Shown here: in pieces, positions 1-7,363 of the stretch
Layout: every line of letters begins with the position of its first letter
Numbering within the stretch: the first letter of the stretch is position 1
NCBI GenBank assembly: GCA_019423025.1
Contig: JAHZCD010000013.1
Location: 1-38,143 of the forward strand
Direction of reading: 5' to 3'
Source of the DNA: Haemophilus sp.
GTDB lineage: Bacteria > Pseudomonadota > Gammaproteobacteria > Enterobacterales > Pasteurellaceae
DNA: 38,143 bases
Made by a program: the position numbers and the translations under genes
Notes under the pieces: model-generated
What the model was told of the DNA's origin: nothing
Databases searched by the model: none
Seen by the model: only the letters and a program-made list of their open reading frames with translations

Positions 1-197
1 TAGAAGATGAAGAAGGTGAAGTGAAGCAATATCGCCTTGTTGGCTGCGATGAATTCGATCCCGCTAAAAACTGGATTTCCATTGATTCTCCCGTCGCACG
101 TGCCTTAATTGGAAAAGGCGTTGATGATGAAATCCACGTGGAAACACCCTCTGGTAAAGTGGTGCTCTATGTGAACCGAATTTGGTATGAAAAATAG
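1..197 (+). CDS. greB: Transcript cleavage factor GreB, C-terminal fragment
   Basis: The window opens inside this gene; 64 residues and a TAG stop remain (frame begins at base 3). The visible part is the C-terminal FKBP-like domain of Gre factors, with YRLVGCDEFDPAKNWISID and PVARALIGKGVDDE followed by an ending in VNRIWYEK. GreB rescues backtracked RNA polymerase by stimulating transcript cleavage. GreB is chosen over GreA because of the 'RLVGCDE' and 'ARALIGK' segments and the closing NRIWY, similar to the NAIEY ending of E. coli GreB. A hairpin terminator follows 15 bases after the stop. It converges on deoD. Confidence 0.88.
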   Translation, partial: EDEEGEVKQYRLVGCDEFDPAKNWISIDSPVARALIGKGVDDEIHVETPSGKVVLYVNRIWYEK

Positions 198-211
198 CGA
201 AGTAGAAAAAC

Positions 212-244
212 AAAAGAGCAGTCAAAATTGACCGCTCTTTTTTA
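212..244 (+). terminator. Rho-independent terminator after greB
   Basis: Arms AAAAGAGCAGTCAA (212-225) and TTGACCGCTCTTTT (228-241) pair with one mismatch and are followed by T residues on the plus strand; the A-rich left side lets it also stop deoD transcription. The arms carry AGAGCGGTC, one base away from the uptake signal core. Confidence 0.8.
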
Positions 245-262
245 TTCTATCAATCAGATAAA

Positions 263-979
263 TTATGCTTTATCACCAATTAATACAGACTCTAACGCAA
301 TTTCAATCATATCATTGAAGGTTAATTGACGTTCTTCTGCAGTAGTTTGTTCGTGTGTACGAATATGGTCTGAAACGGTACAGATACAAAGTGCTTTTAC
401 ACCATATTCTGCTGCTACGCCATAGATACCAGCTGCTTCCATTTCTACGCCTAAAATGCCGTATTTTTCCATCACATCAAACATTTCGAAATCTGGCGTG
501 TAGAATAGGTCTGCAGAGAAAAGATTTCCTACGCGAACTTGCTTACCTTTTTCTTTCGCAGCTTGAACCGCTGCTTGTGCCATATCAAAATCAGCAATTG
601 CAGCAAAATCGTTATCTTTGAAACGGATACGGTTTACTTTTGAATCAGTACATGCACCAAGGCCGATGATAACATCACGTACTTTAACGTCCATACGTAC
701 GGCACCACAAGAACCAACACGGATGATTTTTTTCACGCCGTATTCAGTAATTAATTCTTTTGCATAAATTGAGCAAGATGGGATACCCATACCGTGACCC
801 ATAACAGAGATACGACGACCTTTATAAGTACCGGTATAACCCAACATATTGCGAACGTTAGTCACTTCTTTCGCATTTTCTAAGAATGTTTCAGCAATAT
901 ATTTTGCACGAAGCGGATCGCCTGGCATTAATACAACATCTGCAAATGCGCCTTCAGGAGCGTTAATATGTGGAGTCAT
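263..979 (-). CDS. deoD: Purine nucleoside phosphorylase, DeoD type
   Basis: At 238 residues it has the length of the hexameric bacterial PNP family (E. coli 239) and reads almost like it throughout. DeoD splits purine (deoxy)nucleosides with phosphate to free base and (deoxy)ribose-1-phosphate in the cytoplasm. Visible landmarks are the N-terminal TPHINA with the phosphate/ribose-site His, MPGDPLRAKYIAE, GHGMGIPS, VGSCGAV, GVEMEAAGIYGVA (ribose-binding Met-Glu), and SDHIRTHE with the catalytic Asp. An AGAGGA ribosome site precedes the ATG. It lies downstream of nupC on the same strand, pairing import with salvage, but a hairpin and a PurR-like box in the 128-base gap suggest its own promoter. 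Confidence 0.97.
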   Translation of the reverse strand: MTPHINAPEGAFADVVLMPGDPLRAKYIAETFLENAKEVTNVRNMLGYTGTYKGRRISVMGHGMGIPSCSIYAKELITEYGVKKIIRVGSCGAVRMDVKVRDVIIGLGACTDSKVNRIRFKDNDFAAIADFDMAQAAVQAAKEKGKQVRVGNLFSADLFYTPDFEMFDVMEKYGILGVEMEAAGIYGVAAEYGVKALCICTVSDHIRTHEQTTAEERQLTFNDMIEIALESVLIGDKA

Positions 980-1015
980 TGTTTTTTCCTCTTGTTGATA
1001 AATAAAAAGTCATTT

Positions 1016-1031
1016 AAGCAAACGTTTTCGC
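1016..1031 (-). promoter_or_regulatory. Candidate PurR operator upstream of deoD
   Basis: AAGCAAACGTTTTCGC matches the enterobacterial PurR box pattern ANGCAANCGNTTNCNT at every fixed position but the last. It lies 37 bases upstream of the deoD ATG, where it would overlap a promoter. A perfect PurR box upstream of purL in this window supports PurR being present. Confidence 0.55.
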
Positions 1032-1045
1032 TTGCTTTAAAGTAC

Positions 1046-1070
1046 AACACCACGAATGATTCGTGGTGTT
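1046..1070 (-). terminator. Hairpin between nupC and deoD
   Basis: A perfect 11-bp stem, AACACCACGAA (1046-1056) with TTCGTGGTGTT (1060-1070), and a 3-base loop sits 38 bases after the nupC stop on the minus strand. There is no long T tract behind it, so it could be a weak terminator or an RNA-stabilising intercistronic hairpin. Confidence 0.55.
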
Positions 1071-1107
1071 GAGAGATAAAGTGCGGTCAAAATTCACCAC
1101 ATTTTAA

Positions 1108-2355
1108 TTACATTGCTACGCCGCTTAACTCGATGAATAAACCTGCGATAGTCGCACTCATTAAGTTAGCTAATGTACCTGCGACAACTGCTTTTAACCC
1201 TAAGCGAGCCACATCACCACGACGATTTGGTGCCATACCACCAATACCGCCGATTAAGATTGCGATAGAGCTGAAGTTAGCGAAACCACATAATGCGAAA
1301 GTAATGATGGCTTTGGTTTTTTCACTTAATACCACCGCTGTATCTGGTTGTAAGTATTTAGCGAACTCTAAGTAACCCACGAATTCGTTCACCGCTAATT
1401 TCATACCAATCATTTGACCCGCAATTGCAGATTCATCCCAAGATACACCGATTAAGTAAGCTAATGGTTTGAAGATCCAACCAAAGATTGATTGTAACGT
1501 TAAATCACCGTAACCGAACCAGCCGCCTACGCCCCCTAAAATACCGTTAATTAAAGCAATTAAACCCACGAAAGCGAGTAACATCGCACCTACGTTTAAC
1601 GCTAATTGCATACCGGCACTCGCACCACCTGCCATTGCTTCAAGCACGTTAGTCGGTTTTTCGCTATCATCCGTTTCAGGTTGTTTATCGGTAAATTGTT
1701 CAGTTTGCGGGAATAAAATTTTCGCAAATAATAAACCTGCTGGTGCAGCCATGAAAGAGGCTGCGATTAAGTAAGTCAACGGGACGCCCATTCCTGCATA
1801 ACCCGCCATCACTGAACCCGCGATAGAAGCTGTACCACCCGCCATAATAGCGAACAATTCAGATTGGGTCATATTTTTAATATAAGGACGAACCACTAAA
1901 GGTGCTTCAGTTTGGCCAACAAAAATATTCGCTGCTGCAGACATTGATTCTGCTTTAGATGTGCCTAATGCGGCTTGCAATGCACCACCAATCACTTTGA
2001 TGACAACTTGCATAATGCCTAAGTAATAAAGCACAGAAATTAAACCAGAGAAAAAGACGATGATTGGTAACACTTTCACCGCAAAGATAAAGCCGGCATT
2101 TGAAGGATCCGATAATCCACCAAAGACGAAGTTAATCCCTTCATTACCATAGGCGATAACATTTGATACACCATTTGCCGTCGCTTGTAATGCATCTCGA
2201 CCAAACGGCACATACAAAATAAGGGCCGCAAATCCGATTTGAATCGCCAAAGCCCCTAATACAGTACGTAAATTAATCGCCTTACGATTATTTGAAAATA
2301 ATACGGCAATGACCAGTAATACGACAATGCCTAAAACGCTACCTAAAATACCCAT
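1108..2355 (-). CDS. nupC: Concentrative nucleoside transporter NupC
   Basis: 415 residues, the usual length of the CNT family. These inner-membrane symporters bring nucleosides into the cell with a proton or sodium ion. The sequence is hydrophobic throughout, with the N-terminal trio of helices, the gating region and the nucleoside-binding core; the family segments VFVGQTEAPL-like 'FVGQTEAPLVVRPY' (substrate loop 1) and 'GFANFSSIAILIGGIGG' are visible, as is 'KLAVNEFVGYLEF' near the second substrate loop. An AGGGGA ribosome site precedes the ATG. It is followed by deoD on the same strand, so uptake and phosphorolysis are adjacent. Purine versus pyrimidine preference cannot be read with confidence. 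Confidence 0.95.
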   Translation of the reverse strand: MGILGSVLGIVVLLVIAVLFSNNRKAINLRTVLGALAIQIGFAALILYVPFGRDALQATANGVSNVIAYGNEGINFVFGGLSDPSNAGFIFAVKVLPIIVFFSGLISVLYYLGIMQVVIKVIGGALQAALGTSKAESMSAAANIFVGQTEAPLVVRPYIKNMTQSELFAIMAGGTASIAGSVMAGYAGMGVPLTYLIAASFMAAPAGLLFAKILFPQTEQFTDKQPETDDSEKPTNVLEAMAGGASAGMQLALNVGAMLLAFVGLIALINGILGGVGGWFGYGDLTLQSIFGWIFKPLAYLIGVSWDESAIAGQMIGMKLAVNEFVGYLEFAKYLQPDTAVVLSEKTKAIITFALCGFANFSSIAILIGGIGGMAPNRRGDVARLGLKAVVAGTLANLMSATIAGLFIELSGVAM

Positions 2356-2461
2356 TTTTTTCCCCTAGGTTGGTTAGATAAGTAAGTGAATAAAATTGTC
2401 CTATTCTACTTGTTTTTCGGTAAAAAGTCGGAATATTTTTGCTACTTTTCGATATGTTTGC

Positions 2462-3250
2462 TTATAAAATGGTCACAATTTTGGTCAGACCACAAGATTT
2501 CGCATAGTTTTCAAGTTCTTGGGTCTGCTCAACTGTTGGGACATAAGGGCTGAGCCCTTCAGCGTCTCGAGCACCTTTTGTGTGCATTCGAATAATTTTG
2601 AACAAAACATCCGGATAATCTTTCAATAAGGAAGCGACTTTTTCCACCAACTTTTCTGCATCAAAAAAATTCGCCACATAAACTAACCGCACTTCTTCCA
2701 CTTTATTTAATGGCAATAATTGCGCCAAGTTCTTCAAATTGCGATCTAAATTTTCTTGCTTGATATGTTGATGAGTAGGAATGATATTTTGAGAGACAAT
2801 GCCTTGGCGATTTTGTCTATCAAAGCACAAACTTTGTAAGCCAAGCCCTTCTCCTTTCAGGTCAAAGAGAAATTTGTCTGTCACATCAATTAAAGGTCGA
2901 ATTGCTTCAAACTCAAAGAAGCCGCTACTATCTAAATAGCAAGTTAGCCCTTCCTCACGTAGTTTTTGAAACAATGGTACGAGCTTTTTATGATGAATGG
3001 TGGGTTCCCCGCCAGAAACCGTTACACCACGAATGAAAGGTACCGCCTCCATCACTTGCTCATACAAATACTGCAGACTGACTTGATGAGCGCCTTCCGC
3101 ATAACGAGGAATGGTTTCTGGATTATGGCAATAAAGGCAGTTTAACTTACAACCTTGCAAGAAAATACTGGTACGATTCCCCTGCCCTTCTACATTAGAA
3201 AAAGGAATAATACGATGCAGGGGAACATAAATATCAGAAAGTGCGGTCAC
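2462..3250 (-). CDS. yjjW: YjjW-type glycyl-radical enzyme activating protein (radical SAM)
   Basis: 262 residues. The CxxxCxxC cluster motif is at Cys34, Cys38 and Cys41 (QGCKLNCLYCHNPETIP), preceded by 'RIIPFSNVEGQGNRTSIFLQ', the PFL-activase family lead-in. 'GVTVSGGEPTI' is the SAM-contacting GGE motif. Such enzymes use a 4Fe-4S cluster and S-adenosylmethionine to install a glycyl radical on a partner enzyme, active only without oxygen. Unlike E. coli YjjW it has no inserted ferredoxin-type Cys-rich domain after the motif. The only in-frame start before an upstream stop is GTG at 3250, and that start lies inside an uptake signal. The expected partner YjjI is not next to it. It lies 32 bases downstream of the DUF406 gene. 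Confidence 0.85.
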   Translation of the reverse strand: MTALSDIYVPLHRIIPFSNVEGQGNRTSIFLQGCKLNCLYCHNPETIPRYAEGAHQVSLQYLYEQVMEAVPFIRGVTVSGGEPTIHHKKLVPLFQKLREEGLTCYLDSSGFFEFEAIRPLIDVTDKFLFDLKGEGLGLQSLCFDRQNRQGIVSQNIIPTHQHIKQENLDRNLKNLAQLLPLNKVEEVRLVYVANFFDAEKLVEKVASLLKDYPDVLFKIIRMHTKGARDAEGLSPYVPTVEQTQELENYAKSCGLTKIVTIL

Positions 3251-3282
3251 AAAAAACGTTGTTTTCTAGAATAAGTTATCAC

Positions 3283-3573
3283 TTACACAAGCTTCATTTG
3301 GAAAATCACTAATTCCGCTTGGCAGCAGAATGTGAAAACCGCTTTAAGTACATACCCCTCTTCAACCTGTTGAATTTCAGACTGAATTTGACAAGGTTCA
3401 CTTTCTACATCACGTGCTTTTAACGTGAAATATTGCAATGCGCCTTCTGCATCTTGACGAGTCGCGTAAAACTGCTCGATAGGTAAACTACAATCACTGT
3501 TATCAAACAATGATTTCATATCGAAAGTATTACAACCTACACATTCAATTGGTTTTTCAGTTTGAATGGCCAT
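3283..3573 (-). CDS. DUF406 protein (YfcZ/YiiS family)
   Basis: 96 residues from the ATG at 3573, which has a good AAGGAG ribosome site 7 bases upstream; the longer open frame upstream overlaps trpS and its terminator and is not used. It belongs to the small YfcZ/YiiS family: 'DNSDC', 'ARDVESEPCQIQ' and 'FTFCCQAELVIFQMKL' line up with E. coli YfcZ. The molecular function of this family is unknown to me; the conserved cysteines (CVGC near the start, Cys in SEPC and FCC) might bind metal. It sits between trpS and yjjW on one strand. A strong terminator ends only 17 bases before its start codon, so expression must come from read-through or from a promoter inside trpS. Confidence 0.85.
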   Translation of the reverse strand: MAIQTEKPIECVGCNTFDMKSLFDNSDCSLPIEQFYATRQDAEGALQYFTLKARDVESEPCQIQSEIQQVEEGYVLKAVFTFCCQAELVIFQMKLV

Positions 3574-3589
3574 CTTTTTCTCCTTATCT

Positions 3590-3615
3590 AAAAAAGCCGT
3601 GATAGAACACGGCTT
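3590..3615 (-). terminator. Rho-independent terminator after trpS
   Basis: On the minus strand AAGCCGTG, a 6-base loop, CACGGCTT and a run of six T form a textbook terminator. Its T run ends at 3590; the ribosome site of the DUF406 gene follows at about 3578-3584. Confidence 0.88.
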
Positions 3616-3628
3616 ATTAAGTTTAAAA

Positions 3629-4633
3629 TTATTTTGCTGCAACAAAGCCGACGGCTTCGTACACTTTATCAAGGGTTGCTTTTGCTCTTGCGCGGGCTTT
3701 TTCCGCACCTTGACGTAAAATCTCGTCTAAAAGTGCTTCATCATTACGATATTGATAGAAACGTTCTTGTAAACCAGCAAGTAAGTTTGACACTTCATCT
3801 GCAACGGCTGTTTTTAAGTGGCCGTACATTTTGCCTTCAAATTCTTTTTCAAGTTCTGCCACAGATTTATCGGTTACTGCAGAAAGGATATCTAATAAGT
3901 TAGACACACCCGCTTTGTTTTTCACGTCATAACGTACAACAGGTGGTTCATCAGAATCTGTTACCGCACGTTTAATTTTTTTCGCCACCGATTTTGGATC
4001 TTCAAGCAAGGTCACCACGTTATTACGGTTATCATCTGATTTTGACATTTTTTTATCAGGATCTTGCAAAGACATAATGCGCGCACCCGCTTTGCCTAAG
4101 AAAATTTCAGGGATCGTGAAAATATCACCATAAAGAGCATTAAAACGAGCGGCAATATCGCGAGTGATTTCTAAATGTTGTTTTTGGTCATCCCCTACCG
4201 GCACGCTTTTCGCTTGGTAAAGTAAGATATCTGCTGCCATTAAAACCGGATAATCAAATAAACCCACGTTAATATTTTCGGCATAACGTGCTGATTTATC
4301 TTTAAATTGAGTCATACGGCTCATCTCACCAAAATAGGTGTAGCAGTTTAATACCCAGCTTAGTTGAGTATGTTCTGGTACATGAGATTGCACGAAGATC
4401 GTGCTTTTATTCGGATCAATGCCACAAGCCAAGTAAAGGGCGAGCACATCAAGGGTGGCTTTGCGAAGTGCTACAGGATCTTGACGTACAGTGATGGCAT
4501 GTAAATCCACCACGCAGAAAATACACTCATAATCTTCTTGCATTTTCACCCAGTTGCGAAGTGCGCCTAAATAATTCCCGATAGTTAATTCGCCGGAAGG
4601 CTGCACGCCACTGAATACAATTGGTTTTGTCAT
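3629..4633 (-). CDS. trpS: Tryptophanyl-tRNA synthetase
   Basis: 334 residues, typical of bacterial TrpRS (E. coli 334). It charges tRNA-Trp with tryptophan using ATP. The class I signatures are clear: 'QPSGELTIGNYLGAL' at residues 11-25 (the HIGH-equivalent TIGN) and KMSKS near residues 195-199 within 'DPDKKMSKSDDN'. 'GDDQKQHLE' is the usual middle motif. In E. coli trpS follows rpe and gph; here rpe-gph lies 23 kb away, so the cluster is split. It diverges from hflD with 140 bases between. Confidence 0.97.
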   Translation of the reverse strand: MTKPIVFSGVQPSGELTIGNYLGALRNWVKMQEDYECIFCVVDLHAITVRQDPVALRKATLDVLALYLACGIDPNKSTIFVQSHVPEHTQLSWVLNCYTYFGEMSRMTQFKDKSARYAENINVGLFDYPVLMAADILLYQAKSVPVGDDQKQHLEITRDIAARFNALYGDIFTIPEIFLGKAGARIMSLQDPDKKMSKSDDNRNNVVTLLEDPKSVAKKIKRAVTDSDEPPVVRYDVKNKAGVSNLLDILSAVTDKSVAELEKEFEGKMYGHLKTAVADEVSNLLAGLQERFYQYRNDEALLDEILRQGAEKARARAKATLDKVYEAVGFVAAK

Positions 4634-4773
4634 TGGTTATCCTTTCATTCTGTAAACTGAATTGGCGCTATGATAACAAAAGATAGGGCGTTTTTTAATG
4701 ATTGAGTTCAAAACAATGTGTAAAAATGCTATATTACGCCCAAAATTTCTACAGCTTACAATCTATAATCCCA

Positions 4774-5397
4774 ATGAAAAATTATAATGATATGGCTCTG
4801 GCACTTGCCGGTGTTTGTCAATCTGTCTTATTAATCAGTCAATTAGCACAAAAAGGCGAAGTTGATCATCAAGATGCATTTCAAACCACCATTCATTCTC
4901 TTCTCATTACTCAACCCGAAGATACATTAGCCGTATTTGGCGGAGATGTTCAACATCTTAAAGTGGGATTAAACACACTTATCGAGCAACTCACTCAATT
5001 AAACGACAAAAATTTGTTGAATTATTGGGGCAGCTTGTTAGCGTTAGAGAGCAAATTAAACAAGCAACCTGAAATCAAACAAGAACTTGGCCGCCGAATT
5101 GCCCGTTTACCAGAACAACTTTCTTATCACGACAATCAATTTGATGATGAGATGTTTTCAATCATGGCAAACATTTATGTCGATACAATTAGTCCTTTAG
5201 GCAAACGCATTCATATTATTGGTTCGGCATATCATTTACAGCAACAAAATGTACAAGACAAAATTCGTGCGTGTTTGCTTGCCGGCATTCGTTCTGCCGT
5301 TTTGTGGCGTCAAGTAGGTGGCAGCAAATGGCAACTGTTATTTCATCGTAAAAAATTAGTGCAAGCGGCACGACAACTCTACTCAACTTTAAATTAA
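4774..5397 (+). CDS. hflD: HflD, high-frequency lysogenization protein homolog
   Basis: 207 residues if started at the ATG at 4774, giving MKNYNDMALALAGVCQS, which aligns with the N-terminus of E. coli HflD (213 aa). The frame stays open upstream to a TTG at 4702, but that extension has no family match. HflD is a peripheral inner-membrane protein; in E. coli it interacts with lambda CII, and its host role is unclear. 'LAVFGG', 'LGRRIARLPEQL', 'IYVDTISPLGKRI' and 'LLAGIRSAVLWRQVGG' are family blocks. No recognisable Shine-Dalgarno sequence precedes the ATG. The gene ends 16 bases before purB, the same hflD-purB pair as in E. coli. Confidence 0.93.
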   Translation: MKNYNDMALALAGVCQSVLLISQLAQKGEVDHQDAFQTTIHSLLITQPEDTLAVFGGDVQHLKVGLNTLIEQLTQLNDKNLLNYWGSLLALESKLNKQPEIKQELGRRIARLPEQLSYHDNQFDDEMFSIMANIYVDTISPLGKRIHIIGSAYHLQQQNVQDKIRACLLAGIRSAVLWRQVGGSKWQLLFHRKKLVQAARQLYSTLN

Positions 5398-5413
5398 TCC
5401 TTGGAGAACTCTT

Positions 5414-6781
5414 ATGCAACTTTCCGCATTAACCGCTCTTTCCCCGATTGACGGTCGTTATCAAGATAAAGCCACCGCATTGCGTGGTATTTTCAGTGAA
5501 TTTGGCTTGCTCAAATTCCGTGTCACCGTGGAGGTACGTTGGTTACAGAAATTGGCGGCGACCGCTGAAATCCAAGAAGTTTCTTCTTTGTCTAAAGAAG
5601 CAAACGATTACCTCAATAAAATTGTGGAAGAATTCAGTCTTCAAGATGCTGAACGCATTAAAGAAATTGAGCGCACCACGAATCATGACGTCAAAGCGGT
5701 TGAGTATTTCTTAAAAGAAAAAAGTGAAGCTTTACCAGAATTAGCCAAAGTCTCTGAATTTATTCACTTTGCTTGTACCTCTGAAGATATTAACAACCTT
5801 TCTCACGCTTTAATGTTAAAAACAGCACGTGAAGAAGTAATCTTACCTGAATGGCAAAAACTGATTGATGAAATCACCCGTTTAGCGAACGAATACAAAA
5901 CCATTCCATTACTTTCTCGTACACACGGGCAACCTGCCTCACCAAGTACTGTGGGTAAAGAAATGGCGAACGTGGTTTACCGTTTAAAACGCCAATTCAA
6001 ACAACTCCAACAAAATGAAATCTTGGGTAAAATTAACGGTGCAGTAGGTAACTACAATGCGCATTTATCGGCTTATCCAAATATCAACTGGCACAAATTT
6101 AGCGAAGAGTTTGTCACCTCATTAGGTTTAGATTGGAACCCATACACCACGCAAATTGAACCTCACGATTACATTGCTGAATACTTTGATGCCGTGGTAC
6201 GTTTTAATACTATCATCATCGACTTCGACCGTGATTTATGGGGCTACATTGCATTAAATCACTTTAAACAACGCACTATCGCGGGTGAAATTGGTTCATC
6301 CACCATGCCGCATAAAGTGAATCCAATTGACTTCGAAAACTCAGAAGGTAACTTAGGTTTAGCCAATGCAGTGATGACTCACCTTGGTCAAAAATTACCC
6401 ATTTCTCGCTGGCAGCGTGACTTAACCGACTCTACTGTATTACGTAACTTAGGTGTGGGTTTAGGTTATTGTTTAATTGCGTATGCTGCAACGCGTAAAG
6501 GTATCAGCAAATTAGAAGTGAACGAACAACATCTCCGTGATGAACTCAACCAAAACTGGGAAGTTTTAGCTGAGCCAATTCAAACGGTGATGCGTCGCTA
6601 TGGTATTGAAAAACCATACGAAAAATTAAAAGAGCTCACTCGTGGTAAACGCGTTGATGAAAAAGCAATGCGTGAATTCATCGAAAAACTGGATATTCCA
6701 GCTGATGAAAAAGCACGTTTACAACAACTCACCCCTGCCACCTACATCGGTGCAGCTATTGAGTTAGTAGAAAAACTTTAA
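5414..6781 (+). CDS. purB: Adenylosuccinate lyase
   Basis: 455 residues (E. coli 456). PurB catalyses two fumarate-releasing steps of purine synthesis: SAICAR to AICAR, and adenylosuccinate to AMP. The fumarase/aspartase superfamily signature GSSTMPHKVNP lies near residues 294-305, 'HFACTSEDINNL' and 'LLSRTHGQPASP' (with the catalytic His) are upstream. A GGAG ribosome site precedes the ATG. It follows hflD closely and is probably cotranscribed. A hairpin made from two inverted uptake signals ends the unit. Confidence 0.98.
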   Translation: MQLSALTALSPIDGRYQDKATALRGIFSEFGLLKFRVTVEVRWLQKLAATAEIQEVSSLSKEANDYLNKIVEEFSLQDAERIKEIERTTNHDVKAVEYFLKEKSEALPELAKVSEFIHFACTSEDINNLSHALMLKTAREEVILPEWQKLIDEITRLANEYKTIPLLSRTHGQPASPSTVGKEMANVVYRLKRQFKQLQQNEILGKINGAVGNYNAHLSAYPNINWHKFSEEFVTSLGLDWNPYTTQIEPHDYIAEYFDAVVRFNTIIIDFDRDLWGYIALNHFKQRTIAGEIGSSTMPHKVNPIDFENSEGNLGLANAVMTHLGQKLPISRWQRDLTDSTVLRNLGVGLGYCLIAYAATRKGISKLEVNEQHLRDELNQNWEVLAEPIQTVMRRYGIEKPYEKLKELTRGKRVDEKAMREFIEKLDIPADEKARLQQLTPATYIGAAIELVEKL

Positions 6782-6818
6782 TAAATAAAAGAGCATCTTT
6801 TTATGCCCTAAAAAAATC

Positions 6819-6862
6819 AAAGTGCGGTCAAAAACACTAGAGATTTTGACCGCACTTTTTAT
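6819..6862 (+). terminator. Paired uptake-signal terminator after purB
   Basis: An uptake signal on the plus strand (core 6820-6828) and one on the minus strand (6849-6857) form a 15-16 bp stem with a short loop, followed by T residues. A-rich sequence on the left makes it suitable for the converging efflux gene too. Confidence 0.85.
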
Positions 6863-6887
6863 TCTTTTTTTACTATTTCCCGTTTCA

Positions 6888-7301
6888 TCATTCACGCTTA
6901 ATAAATAGCAATCGTGCGTGATCATACACCCAATTAAAAATAAAGGTATAAACTGTCACCATCACCGTTAAACTGAAATCCATCATAAAAGCTGTAATCC
7001 AATCCACTTTTAAAAAGTAAGCAATGATCGGCACAGTGAAAATAAGCAAACCACCTTCAAATGAAATGGCATGTAAAGTACGAAATATGACGCCTCGCTT
7101 TTCTCGCGGCCCCGTAAATACTTTATCAAGGAAATAATTAAAGATGAGATTCCATAGCATGGCTGTTAAGGAAACCAGCACCATGGAACCAAAGAGAATA
7201 GACACACTTTCTTCTGTAAAGAAATACAAAGCGAAAACGGAAAGCAACACAACCGTGGTTTCAAACAAGATTGCGTGAAAAAGTCGCTCAAGAAAACTCA
7301 T
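6888..7301 (-). CDS. PACE family (AceI-like) multidrug efflux protein
   Basis: 137 residues with four predicted membrane helices arranged as two repeated pairs, the bacterial transmembrane pair (BTP) architecture. Repeat one begins RLFHAILFE (residues 6-14), repeat two RTLHAISFE; each ends with an aromatic Asn/Asp motif (WNLIFNYFLD; FNWVYDH). Glu14 corresponds to the essential Glu15 of Acinetobacter AceI, and the second half is very close to AceI. Family members export chlorhexidine, acriflavine or related cations, and short-chain diamines have been reported as natural substrates for some. The neighbouring potD and puuB-like genes would fit a polyamine link, but that is inference. It lies downstream of potD on the same strand beyond a terminator. 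Confidence 0.9.
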   Translation of the reverse strand: MSFLERLFHAILFETTVVLLSVFALYFFTEESVSILFGSMVLVSLTAMLWNLIFNYFLDKVFTGPREKRGVIFRTLHAISFEGGLLIFTVPIIAYFLKVDWITAFMMDFSLTVMVTVYTFIFNWVYDHARLLFIKRE

Positions 7302-7318
7302 TTGTCATCCTTTACAAA

Positions 7319-7350
7319 GAAAAAGTGCGGTCAAATTCACCGCACTTTTC
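7319..7350 (-). terminator. Paired uptake-signal terminator after potD
   Basis: AAAAGTGCGGT (7321-7331) and ACCGCACTTTT (7339-7349) pair perfectly around a 7-base loop. It lies between the potD stop and the efflux gene start, with T residues on the minus strand. Confidence 0.8.
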
Positions 7351-7363
7351 ATCAATATTTGGA

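Noticed and set aside
3574..3708. N-terminal extension of the DUF406 frame into trpS.
   Set aside because: It crosses the trpS terminator and has no similarity; the ATG at 3573 has a proper ribosome site.
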